Assembly (NCBI GenBank): GCA_958496175.1
Contig: OY292275.1
Coordinates: 59,101,701-59,165,700 of the forward strand
Origin: Sisyra terminalis
Lineage: Eukaryota; Arthropoda; Insecta; Neuroptera; Sisyridae
DNA: 64,000 nucleotides
Reading direction: 5' to 3'
Positions within the stretch are counted from its first letter, which is position 1. Every line of letters starts with the position of its first letter. Positions 23,301 through 31,217 of the stretch are shown here, piece after piece. The translations under genes and the position numbers were made by a program. The notes below the pieces were generated by a model, which was given only the letters and a program-made list of their open reading frames with translations, made no database searches and had not been told where the DNA came from.

Positions 23301-26300
23301 GACGAGATGGGACCAGTAAATCAACCAAATACGGCACTGTTTTGCACAATTTTAGCTCTGGGTACTTTTACGATTGCATATTATTTGCGATTGTTTCGTA
23401 ACAGTCAATTTTTGGGACGAAGTGTAAGTTTTTTTATGTTTTGGGAAAGTAACAAAGTATGCATAAGCAGAAGGGGAGCATTTCGATTCATGTTCTTATT
23501 GATATACCAAACTATACATCTGCTGAAATACTGAGCAATCTTTTATGCTCTTCAGAAAATAGGCAAACTTCTCCACAAAATTTTGGTTCCCAATCAATTT
23601 TCCGTGATATTTTCAAATTTAATACTGAGAAAAGTTTTACATTTTGCAATTGGAATGTTCACTGTACGGGGATATATCCCATGCGGAATGCGATGGTTAG
23701 TTTGAGATAAACTTAAACCATTGGGATCAGTTTCCAAAATAAGAATTTGTTAAGAAAAACTATAAAAATGATGAAAAATTTGTTATTTTTGACGGAAGAA
23801 ATAATAAAAAACTGTTTTAAGATTAAATAATAGGCTGAATAATTGAACAACTCTTTGATAATCTTGACAATGTTTAGTTATATTTTGTATTTTTAGTTAC
23901 CATTTTTTTTAAATGATGCCATATAACCAAATGGATAGCGATAAACAAAAATTATTTAATAAAAGAAATCAATCATCGTAAATAAACTGGGCCAAAAAAA
24001 TCAACTACTTTTTTTTTGAAAAGTATATTGAAAATATTGTTCAAGGTGACCAAAAAAATAAATATCGGGAAGATTGAGTCCTTAATATTAATATTAAGAG
24101 GTCTATCATCTTTAATTTCGATGTTTTATTTGTGCTTTCATTTTTGCGTCAATGCCATCAAACTATCAAAGTAAAAAAATTCATCTGCACATATATTTAT
24201 AGAAAATTAAATTACTAAAAAAAACGTTTCTTTGAAAATTTTTGCCAGATACGCCGTTTTCGAATAATCAAGCTTTAAACATTGATATAATTTTTAGATT
24301 TATCTTCTTTATTTTGGAATTTTGTAACTAACGAGCAAATAAATATATAGAGATGAACAATATAGATTTTTAAAGGGAATTTAATGCTCTACAAAAAAGG
24401 TTTCTTAAGGCTCTTACATAAAATCACTCTTTCAAAAGTTATTCACAATTAAAGTTGAAGGAAAAATTAAACGATTGGTTTTTTTGTTGTTGAACCAATT
24501 TTGAAAGAGTGATTTTATGTAAAAACGTTAACAAACCTTTTTTGTACAGCATTAAATTCCCTTCGAGGATCTATATTGTTCATTTTTATATATTTATTTG
24601 TTCGTTAGTTACAAAATTCCATAATAAAGAAGATAAATCTAAAAATTATATCAATGTTTAAAGCTTGATTGTTCGGAAACAGTGTCTCTGGCATAAATTT
24701 TTAAAGAGACGTTTTTTGTAGGAAATTTAATTTTCTATAAATATGTGTGCAGATGATTTTTTTACCTTGATAGTTTGACAGCATTGACACAAAAATGAAA
24801 GCACAGTAAACATTCAAATACATGAATTGCAAAAAATCAATATTAAATCTTGGGGTGATATTTGACTTAGGCAAAACCCACGGCAGATTGTCATATGAGT
24901 TGCATATACTAGTACATTTTCATTCAAGAGTTTGAGAATTTCACACAGTACAAAGATTTCAATTTATAAACAGGACATTTATCCCGTAATTGCTTGCAAA
25001 TACGTATTCACTTACTGAATTTTTGCCCTCATATTACTAGGGAAATAAATTTTATATAAATATATGTGCAGATTAATCTTTTTACTTTGATAGTTTGACA
25101 GCATTGACGCAGAAATGAAAGCACAAATAAAAAATCCAAATTTAAGATGATAGACCTCTTAATATTAATATTACGGGCTCAAATCTTCTCGATATTTTTT
25201 TTTTTTTGTCACCTTGGTCAATATTTTCGATATACTTTTCAAAAAAAAAAAATAATCGATTTTTTTGCCCCAGTCTAATCGTAAACATTGAAATACATAA
25301 ATTGCAAAAAATCAATGTTAAATCTTGGGGTAATATTTGCTTAGGCAAACTGTACGACAGATTGTCATATCAGTTGCATATACAAGTACATTTCCATTCA
25401 AGAGTTGGAGAATTTCACACTATACAAAGATTTCATTTTATAAACGGGATATTTGTCCCGTAGTAGCTTGCAAATACGTATTCATTTTCTGGATTTATAC
25501 CCTCACATCTGATTGCTTACGAAAAAATCATTTCAATGTTTTTGCAATTGAAATAATTTTCAAGATCGAAGAAAAGAAAGAATAAGCCTTCGGCAATCAA
25601 AGGGGCGAGCAAACCAATTAAACTAAACAACCTTTTAATTAAATTGCTTATGCATTTTTTGTTTCTTGACCAATTTTTTTAATTTTTTCCAAGATTTATT
25701 AACCTTTTTATTGGATATTAGGCTCGACGTGCTTTGGGTGATTTTGGAGTACCAATCGCTATCATTATCATGGTTAGTTTGGATTATTTCGTGCCGCAAA
25801 CCTACACAGAAAAATTACGAGTTCCCGAAGGATTATCTCCGTCAAATCCAGACGTTCGCGGTTGGATTATCAGTCCAGGAGGTACTGACCAACCAATTGA
25901 GCTATGGTTGTGTTTTGCTGCCGGTATTCCAGCATTGTTGGTTTACATTCTTGTCTTCATGGAAACTCATATTTCCGAGTAAGATTTTCAAAAGTTTATT
26001 GTGGAGTTTGGGTTAATTTTTTTCAATTTGCAGACTTATTATTGATAAGAAAGAGAGAAAGTTGAAGAAAGGGTCAGGATTTCATTTGGATATTGTTTTG
26101 GTTTGTATTATGAATATGGTTTGTGGCGTTATTGGAGCACCGTGGTTGAGTGCAGCTACAGTACGATCGGTGTCTCATGTTTCTGCGTTGACGGTGATGT
26201 CTCGGACTCATGCACCTGGTGATAAACCGCATGTTGTGGAAGTTAAAGGTAAATTTGTTGGCGAAGTGGGAATAAAGAAGATTAATTTGATTTTTTTTTC

Positions 26301-26814
26301 AGAGCAACGTATGAGTGGATTGATTGTAGCCGTGTTGATTGGTGTTTCTGTGTTGATGTCGCCATTGCTTCGACTTGTTCCCATGTCCGTCCTGTTTGGA
26401 ATATTTTTGTATATGGGGGTTTCGTCGACGAACGGAATCCAATTCTTTGATCGTGTAAAACTTTTCTTTATGCCCGTGAAACATCATCCCCATGCAGCAT
26501 ATGTAAGACGAGTACCTACATATAAGATGCACTTATTCACGTTCATTCAACTACTATGTTTGGCCATGTTATGGGTGGTAAAATCAACAAAAGCCTCATT
26601 GGCATTTCCATTCTTTTTGATTCTAATGCTTCCCTTACGAGCGCAAATGAAATATTTCTTCACTGAACGAGAATTGAATGCCGTACGTATTCCATTCATT
26701 AAATGAGTTAATGAAAATAAAACTATATATATTTTCTAGTTGGATGGTGATAAACCTGATGAAGCTGGTGCCGACGAACCAGATTTCTACGCAGAAGCTC
26801 CATTACCGGGTTAA
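11138..26814 (+). CDS. Ndae1: SLC4 sodium-driven bicarbonate/anion exchanger, Ndae1-like (gene span; exons listed separately)
   Basis: Coding exons: 11138-11369, 11433-11850, 14567-15299, 21894-23423, 25722-25978, 26034-26248, 26303-26682, 26740-26814. All junctions are GT-AG and phases match throughout, giving 1279 residues, or 1328 with the 49-codon cassette 21520-21666. The product is a plasma-membrane exchanger expected to move HCO3-/Cl- coupled to Na+ for intracellular pH control. Visible features: an acidic [10 protein letters not shown] start region; a His-rich stretch HHHGHHHHH; the band-3 cytosolic domain with [24 protein letters not shown] and [19 protein letters not shown] before the first membrane helix (about residue 705); then about 12-14 helices including [29 protein letters not shown] and FMPVKHHP. 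The extracellular loop has three N-glycosylation sequons. The initiator exon lies upstream of 11138 and was not found. The family call is very secure; sodium dependence is inferred from overall resemblance to insect Ndae1. Confidence 0.93.
11433..11850 (+). CDS. Ndae1: Ndae1 exon B
   Basis: Separated from exon A by a 63-nt intron. Begins [20 protein letters not shown], a conserved N-terminal segment of insect Na+-driven anion exchangers, then a low-complexity Ser/Glu-rich region ([24 protein letters not shown]) likely to be disordered and phosphorylated. Ends RRVRRK plus two bases (AG) before the donor 'gtaaag', completing a Ser codon with the first base of exon C. Confidence 0.9.
12156..13497. 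mobile_element. Foldback hAT-like element in Ndae1 intron, 1342 bp
   Basis: The ends 'taactgattcaaaaaaaa' and '...tttttttaatcagtcta' are inverted, and the flank CTGTACAT is duplicated exactly (12148-12155 and 13498-13505). It fits the hAT target pattern nTnnnnAn. The body is an inverted repeat whose left arm is itself duplicated in tandem (about 12190-12535 and 12541-12880). The palindrome CTTAATATTAATATTAAG therefore occurs three times (12251, 12583, 13388). No transposase frame is present. Confidence 0.85.
13506..14099. other. AT-rich intron sequence
   Basis: No exon, terminal repeat or RNA gene recognised. The ORF at 13684-13893 has Leu/Phe-rich chance composition. Confidence 0.5.
14100..14460 (+). 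promoter_or_regulatory. Candidate internal promoter of Ndae1
   Basis: Unique, less AT-rich sequence lying directly upstream of a possible alternative start exon. It contains CG-bearing words such as 'ataagtatacgagtactcatgg' and 'ttttcgcacgttcacgtggt' (a CACGTG-type E-box at about 14319). No TATA box with a clear start site could be fixed. Inferred from composition and position. Confidence 0.35.
14461..14504 (+). CDS. Ndae1: Candidate alternative first exon of Ndae1
   Basis: The ATG at 14461 opens [14 protein letters not shown] and stops two bases into the next codon (GG) at a possible donor 'gg|gtgata'. The following 62-nt intron ends at the same acceptor used by exon C (14566). The two-base overhang matches the phase of exon C, giving ...KKQG-RHHHGHH. 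This would replace the first 216 residues by 15, as alternative promoters do in vertebrate NBC genes. The donor is not ideal and the reading is speculative, but the phase match and the unique upstream patch support it. Confidence 0.4.
14567..15299 (+). CDS. Ndae1: Ndae1 exon C, cytosolic band-3 domain part 1
   Basis: Acceptor 'ttttggttgtag', donor 'ttgcag|gtaaca', ending in phase 0. Encodes a His cluster ([16 protein letters not shown]), an acidic linker, then the start of the conserved cytosolic domain: [50 protein letters not shown], and [10 protein letters not shown] near the end. [11 protein letters not shown] is diagnostic of the sodium-coupled SLC4 branch and related NBCs. Confidence 0.95.
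15300..15647. other. AT-rich intron sequence
   Basis: Start of the 6.6-kb intron. Nothing recognised before the foldback element. Confidence 0.5.
15648..16648. mobile_element. Foldback hAT-like element in Ndae1 intron, about 1.0 kb
   Basis: Left end TAGACTGATTCAAAAAAAA, right end '...tttttttttgaatcta' (three bases lost relative to the left). Flanks GTATATTT and GTATATAT match 7 of 8 and fit nTnnnnAn in the right copy. The arms (about 15660-16120 and 16170-16640) are inverted copies and also match the arms at 12156-13497 and 60831-61310. The core palindrome occurs at 15744 and, with one change, at 16542. No coding capacity. Confidence 0.82.
16649..17127. other. AT-rich intron sequence
   Basis: No exon or repeat recognised. 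Confidence 0.5.
17128..18335 (+). mobile_element. Family-B TIR element ending in a near-perfect 330-bp inverted duplication
   Basis: The left end GGGTCAGTCCAAATAAAA matches the complete copy at 54539, and the two copies run parallel for about 500 bp. Instead of the right terminus, the segment 17658-17987 is followed after a 22-bp loop (17988-18009) by its inverted copy (18010-18335), differing at only a few positions by eye. The right TIR is absent. High arm identity suggests a recent event. No protein-coding capacity. Confidence 0.8.
18336..19967. other. AT-rich intron sequence, nothing recognised
   Basis: About 1.6 kb without coding exons, terminal repeats or RNA genes. Confidence 0.55.
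19968..21302. mobile_element. Foldback element with AAAGGCCCTCGCC ends, 1335 bp
   Basis: Left end AAAGGCCCTCGCCAGATAAG, right end CTTATCTGGCGAGGGTCTTT. The arms of about 620 bp pair along almost their whole length around a short centre near 20640. It shares neither the TAG ends nor the CTTAATATTAATATTAAG core, so it is a separate family. Three bases (CAT) flank both sides, too little to prove a target duplication. It lies about 220 bp upstream of the candidate cassette exon. Confidence 0.8.
21520..21666 (+). CDS. Ndae1: Candidate 49-codon cassette exon of Ndae1
   Basis: A GC-richer island in an AT-rich intron. It is open in one frame for exactly 147 nt between an AG ('ttggaaatag') and a GT ('cat|gtaata'), phase 0 at both ends, so it can be included or skipped between exons C and D without changing frame. 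The peptide runs [20 protein letters not shown], then [20 protein letters not shown], then SVYSLHGAH. It is Ser/Arg/Gly-rich with possible basophilic kinase sites ([14 protein letters not shown]). No annotation was available to confirm use. The polypyrimidine tract is weak, as often in regulated exons. Confidence 0.6.
21894..23423 (+). CDS. Ndae1: Ndae1 exon D, cytosolic domain part 2 and first membrane helices
   Basis: Acceptor 'gatttgttatttag', donor 'cgaagt|gtaagt', 510 codons, phase 0 both sides. Opens [20 protein letters not shown] (RKTS is a possible PKA site). Core of the cytosolic domain: [72 protein letters not shown] leads into the membrane domain, with helices including [39 protein letters not shown] and [20 protein letters not shown]. 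Three sequons (NDT, NET, NFS) sit in the large extracellular loop at about 23193-23275. Confidence 0.97.
23424..23982. other. AT-rich intron sequence
   Basis: Start of the 2.3-kb intron. An 83-codon frame at 23459-23710 has no splice support or recognisable motifs. Confidence 0.5.
23983..25277. mobile_element. Foldback hAT-like element in Ndae1 intron, 1295 bp
   Basis: Left end TAAACTGGGCCAAAAAAATC, right end GATTTTTTTGCCCCAGTCTA. The 8-bp flank ATCGTAAA is duplicated exactly (23975-23982 and 25278-25285) and fits nTnnnnAn. The core palindrome lies at 24082 and, with a change, at 25158. Arms about 24170-24480 and 24510-24800 are inverted copies. A copy of the downstream host flank is embedded in the right half (24805-25041). 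It matches the element at 40149-40899. Confidence 0.85.
24805..25041 (+). repeat. Host-flank copy embedded in the foldback element
   Basis: About 225 bp that closely match 25281-25505, which lies just outside the element's right end. Shared text includes 'cgacagattgtcatat.agttgcatata' with few changes. Element sequence resumes after it ('aaattttatataaatatatgtgcaga'), repeating about 24720-24803. This is best read as tandem duplication of the right arm plus flank, with loss of the inner terminus. Confidence 0.7.
25281..25505 (+). repeat. Downstream partner of the 225-bp direct repeat
   Basis: Intronic sequence next to the element. A slightly diverged copy sits inside the element at 24805-25041. 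No coding content. Confidence 0.7.
25722..25978 (+). CDS. Ndae1: Ndae1 exon E, membrane domain
   Basis: Acceptor 'ttggatattag', donor 'ccga|gtaaga'. Reads [20 protein letters not shown], then [20 protein letters not shown], an extracellular stretch ending RGWIISP, and the helix [20 protein letters not shown] followed by METHISE. The dibasic start and GVPIAI motif are typical of SLC4 proteins around helices 7-9. Ends in phase 2. Confidence 0.96.
26034..26248 (+). CDS. Ndae1: Ndae1 exon F, membrane domain
   Basis: Follows a 55-nt intron. Reads [20 protein letters not shown], then [20 protein letters not shown] and [20 protein letters not shown]. The KLKKG.G.H.D block and GAPW..AATVRS block are among the best conserved parts of SLC4 transporters. 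Ends in phase 1. Confidence 0.96.
26303..26682 (+). CDS. Ndae1: Ndae1 exon G, membrane domain
   Basis: Follows a 54-nt intron. Begins [20 protein letters not shown], then [51 protein letters not shown] and a last helix ending about [14 protein letters not shown] and VPM.VL.G.FLYMG.S..NG.QF.DR are diagnostic SLC4 motifs. The donor GCC|GTACGT ends it in phase 0. If this intron were retained, translation would end after VRIPFIK, a possible alternative short tail. Confidence 0.96.
26740..26814 (+). CDS. Ndae1: Ndae1 terminal exon H
   Basis: Follows a 57-nt intron with acceptor 'tatattttctag'. Encodes the short acidic cytosolic tail [20 protein letters not shown] then PLPG and TAA. The tail is much shorter than vertebrate NBC tails and lacks a classical C-terminal PDZ ligand. 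Confidence 0.9.
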   Translation: MDGDKPDEAGADEPDFYAEAPLPG

Positions 26815-27224
26815 AAAGCTCAAAGAAAATAGTGCGACGCAATTTTATTTTTATAGGCAAAAAATTTGTCTTAACGTTTCAAAGTAAAATATCCGAAGAT
26901 TATTTAAGTCTTCAGAGCATTTTTAAGTAGTTTTATAAAAAAAATAATTCAAATCGCTGTGAAAAAAAAATAGTTTCTTCAACAGAATCAGCCTATTTTT
27001 TAAAGATTTTCCAACTTCAAAAGGTCCTCGGACCTTGAAAGGTCCGAGAGGTAAAGGGTTACTAACATAAAATTTATTAAAAAAACATATTTATCGTACA
27101 CTACAGAATTTCTCTTCTATCGAAAAATAACAAACCTAAGTTTGTTACTAAAAGTAGAAAATAATATTTTCATGAAATAATTATATTTTTAAATTGAAAT
27201 TTAAAAAGAAAATGTAATAATAAA
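26815..27224 (+). other. Probable 3' UTR of Ndae1 with AATAAA
   Basis: AT-rich sequence after the stop codon. The first good poly(A) signal noticed is AATAAA at 27219-27224. Contains the palindromic triplet at 27021-27048 described separately. Confidence 0.45.
27021..27048 (+). promoter_or_regulatory. Mutually exclusive hairpin triplet in the 3' UTR
   Basis: AAGGTCC (27021-27027), GGACCTT (27030-27036) and AAGGTCC (27039-27045). The middle block can pair with either neighbour, and the right pairing extends to a 10-bp perfect stem, CTCGGACCTT with AAGGTCCGAG. The 2-nt spacers are too tight for a normal RNA loop without opening a pair or two, so a DNA-binding site is as likely as an RNA hairpin. 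Confidence 0.4.
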
Positions 27225-29462
27225 GTTATATTGGAATGTAATCGTTAACATTTGGAAGGTAAAAGACTGTGATTGGTAGGGATGTGTTAAAAGGAAATAT
27301 CTATCAGGTGCTTGATGGCTGATTAGCAAAGAGGAAAAGCAATGTAATTTATTTTTAAATATATTTTCATATATTTTGGAAAAATTATGAAACCCAAAAC
27401 TATCATCTAAACAATCTCATATTAATATTTATATCTTATACATTTATTGAATTTTGGTTTCGAGGAAGAAATTACATAAGAAAAAATTTCACAAAAAATC
27501 CTCTTAGTAAATATACTAAGTAGAAATGCGCTATTCTATAAAAAAGTTCAACTCATTGTTGACATATTTAAAATCGATGATTACAAGAAGTGCATGGCTC
27601 TAAATTCACACTTTTTACCTATAATCTAAAGTAAGCAGACAATGGAAATGTTTAAAGTTGAATTTCAAAATAAAAAAGAAATTTGGTTGAGTTTTACCAA
27701 ATCAAGACCGTTTTTTTTGGTGTCTACTATAAAATTATTTAGTTTTGCAATATAATTTATTTATAAATTAATTAAATGAATAGTAAGAGCATGTCTTAAA
27801 CGACATATGGTATAAGATTTTATCTTTTACAATTTTACATTATATCTATCCAAAACTCATGAGTCGAACTTCTGTATAAAGTATCCATATAGCGTAACTA
27901 TTTAGTTACAGAAATACCTTGATTCTAAAACAATATTAGTATTCTTCGACCAGAGATCTTCCTAATAATTTTTTCCTTTGCAATTTCTTCTAATTATCAT
28001 TGTTTTCCATCACTTATCATTCCAACTATTACTCCACTTGACAAACTCTTATCAATTTTCTCGGGTTTCCATTAAACTTAATGGTGCAAACTAACACTTA
28101 AGTATAAAAAAATATATTTTCAGAATAAAACAACAACAGTTTTAAAATATACTAAATATTTAATTTTGCTGAAATAGAAAAGACAAACTAAAGTGATGCC
28201 TTGCTTAAGATTAAGAGATATTTTGTTGACTTTTATTTGAAAGTTTATGAAAGAGAACAAAAACAAATATATATATTATATTTATAAAATGCGGTATTTT
28301 GAATATGAGAGATTTAAATTTATATAGTTAGGTATTATAATGAAAAGAGAAACATATATTTAAAGAAAATCTTTATACTAAAATCAAAATCTAGACAATT
28401 TAAAAAAAAGACATATACATATGTACCTAAATAATATTTCTTGACCAATTTAGAACAAAAACGGTGAAAGAATATATAACATTACTACATTATGTAGACA
28501 TTCTTAGGTAACGAACAACAGTTTATTAAAAATTCTTCAAAGTTTCGAACGGTTATAAACAAAAGTTTCAGTTTTTCTGGTTTGGACTTGAAATTCAATC
28601 AATTTCACGACAATTTACTAAAATCTAATTAGAAAATCTTTTGATATTCTTCTCTAGATACAACGAAATGAGAATATAAATCAAAACTAATCCTATTTGC
28701 CTATTAATTCAAAGTCAAATTGAGACAAATTTCATATCTAAATCAATTTTTTAATGTTGTTTTTAATTTTAAATTCACAAAAGAATCTAGAAGTGTCGTA
28801 CCTAAAGCCCTTGCGATTAAAATATTTCATCAATAACCCTTCATGTTTATATATAATCCAGTTTTATAATTGAATTTTATTTTTAATTAAATCAAATGAA
28901 TAGTATTTCTAACTGTGATTAAAATATAGTTATTGTATTGTATTAAATATTTAGTGTATATTCTATTGTAATGAATTATAAAATAGATAGCAATTTGAAA
29001 TGTTATAGAGAAATCAACTATTCTATTTCTGTAAAAATAGTTATTATGAAAATAAATAATATTCTTATCTTCAATTATATTTCAACGTTAAAAATGACAA
29101 AGTATGAGAAGAAATATGTAATTTTATTGATTTTGATACCTCTTTTAATTATATTTTCATAAAATTTCGACATATAAGTACTGTTTATTAGGAGTCTTGT
29201 AATGCAAAGGTGCCAAAGAGCCGGGGCGAGGTCAACATCATTTTATTAAACGAAGGATCCAAGAAAAACCAAGCAATTTTATTTATTGTCTGATAATCAA
29301 TATTATATGTAATATATTATGAAAGACATTGGGTAAGATCATAATGCTTATAGCCAATGGAGGAAGGTAAGCAACGTATATAAATCTCCCAAAATGCTGG
29401 AGTATGGATATTATTAAGGCAAGTATGTTAAACAGAGTAAATATAGTTTAATGTTTTCCAAA
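27225..29462. other. AT-rich intergenic spacer
   Basis: About 2.2 kb with no recognisable gene, terminal repeat or RNA gene. Short frames such as 28971-29162 are Ile/Lys/Asn-rich chance ORFs. Confidence 0.55.
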
Positions 29463-30250
29463 TCTATATTATATATATAAAAGAAAGTCGTGTTAGTTAC
29501 ACTATTTATAACTCAAGAACGGCTGGACCAATTTTCATCAAATTTTCTATGTATATTCGGTAGGCATGGGAATCGGATTTAAAGTATATTTTATACCTCT
29601 AGAAGATTAAGATGTCCCTCGACATCTTCTGCAAATTTTTACGCCTACTTGCCTATATACTATTTGTAATCATTGATGCCTGTGATTTATTTTGAAAAAC
29701 GCTTAGCGACGTTTGAATTTGGCATTTTTAATTATTTAATTTATGTGTTATTTACATATTTTACTTAATATTTATTGTAATATGGAACAATTAGGGAAAT
29801 GACAATCTTTTGCCAATATTGTAAGGTGTTAAAATACAGCGGTGAATCTACGGGGTTATGTTGTACCGGTGGAAAAGTAAAATTGCCCCAATTGGTCCTA
29901 TCACCAGATCCATTACCCTCATTAGTTTATGGGATAGGAAATGATTGTTAAAACTCCTTGGACAATATTCAAAAACTAAATAGTCGTTTACAAATGATAT
30001 CTTTTCGCCCATAAAACAAATATGTTTAAGGAAGTACTAAAGAAAACAGGAATATTTCCAGTAAGCTTCCAGTCCCTGATTAATAGCGATCTTTGGATCG
30101 AATTGGCCAAAAAAACAATTCAATTTTGAAAGACACAAATAGACAAATACAAAAATATGTTAAGAAATATCTATGTATGTCTTTAAACTCATATATAGGA
30201 GAGAAGTTAAGGATTTTTCGTATGCATATGAGGTCAAAATGAGAAAATGG
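29463..30250 (+). mobile_element. Helitron remnant, 5' end plus start of the Rep/helicase ORF
   Basis: Begins 'tctatattatatatataaaag' followed by 'aagtcgtgttagttacac' and 'aactcaagaacggctggacc', a style of 5' terminal region common to insect Helitrons. It continues into the Helitron N-terminal coding block at 29799. The 3' boundary is uncertain. Confidence 0.65.
29799..30005 (+). pseudogene. Helitron Rep/helicase N-terminal fragment
   Basis: Reads FCQYCKVLKYSGESTGLCCT then GGKVKLPQLVLSPDPLPSLV, and after a stop and frameshift NIQKLNSRLQMISF. This matches the region before the Helitron-like N domain (C..C.A..W.GE..G.CC..GKV.L...P.P...L, then NIR.YNS.FQM.SFGA). The stop at 29949 and loss of the downstream replicase and helicase mean it is dead. 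Confidence 0.75.
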
Positions 30251-30796
30251 CAGCTTTAAATATATCGTTTAAGGAATTTGGAACCAGTTTGAGGTATTTA
30301 TTATTTGTTGTCAATTATAATTACATTAACATCTGTTACCAAATGTCCATTAGTAACAATCTGAGCTTACCTTTTTCACACATTTTGGCCTTCAAGCTTT
30401 TACTATGCTATTTTATACCACCCGTTCATATCAGGTAGAGAATCTTTTGCAATTTCATATCAGCTTAGAATTAAGCCGGTTTCGGTTACAATATTGATCA
30501 TTATAGATCAAAGGTCTATAATTCGAACGTAAATTTCTGCCTACCTGCATTCTTTCGTATGATTCAATAACAGGTTTATTGATTTTAATAATAATTTGTT
30601 TTCAGGTACATCTTAGGCGTGTTTCGCCAAAAATAAGTATAAAGGTCACAAACAAGTCTAATCTAAATAGTTGTACCAATATTTTATTCTGGTTTTACTT
30701 TTGGTTCATCCATTTTATAAAGGTCTGATGTATCACGCGGGTTGGCCACCTCTGACAATATCTGATTTAAATAAACAATGAATAATTTATATTTTA

Positions 30797-31217
30797 TCTA
30801 CATATATAAAATTGTGGTGTTGGTTTGTGTAGATTTCAAAAACTCAAAAAGTTTTGCTTCCATTTGCTCAAATTTTGTCATGATATATAATCCGCTTTAA
30901 TGATAGTTTTTATCTTTTCTTGCGTCAGTTATATACCTGCGATTGCAAAAAAAACGGCTTTTTCAATGGTCAATACAATAGCCGTTAACTGTCAATACTT
31001 CATTGTTATGATCGTATAGTGATTTTTAGAAGTAGAGGTTCTCAAAACGTAATTGATTAATGTATATATTGGAAGGTGAGTTATAATTGGTACAACGAGG
31101 GATGCTGCGGGTTGATAAGGGAAGTGATTCTAATAATTATGAAGCTTTTTTTCCTAAATTCAATTTATCTATTTACAACTATGGGCTGGCAGTACAACGT
31201 CTGCCGGGTTTAGCTAT
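30797..31217 (+). mobile_element. Short non-autonomous Helitron-like element
   Basis: Starts 'tctacatatataaaattgtgg' and ends 'gcagtacaacgtctgccggg' then 'tttagctat'. The 'caacgtctgccgggt..agct' ending is one I associate with 3' ends of insect repeats of this type. No ORF. Boundaries are approximate. Confidence 0.45.

Noticed and set aside
23459..23710. 83-codon frame after Ndae1 exon D
   Set aside because: It lies just past the strong donor at 23424, has AT-rich chance composition, and the constitutive exons join in phase without it.
30247..30438. 63-codon frame after the Helitron fragment
   Set aside because: No Helitron motif continues into it; AT-rich chance frame.
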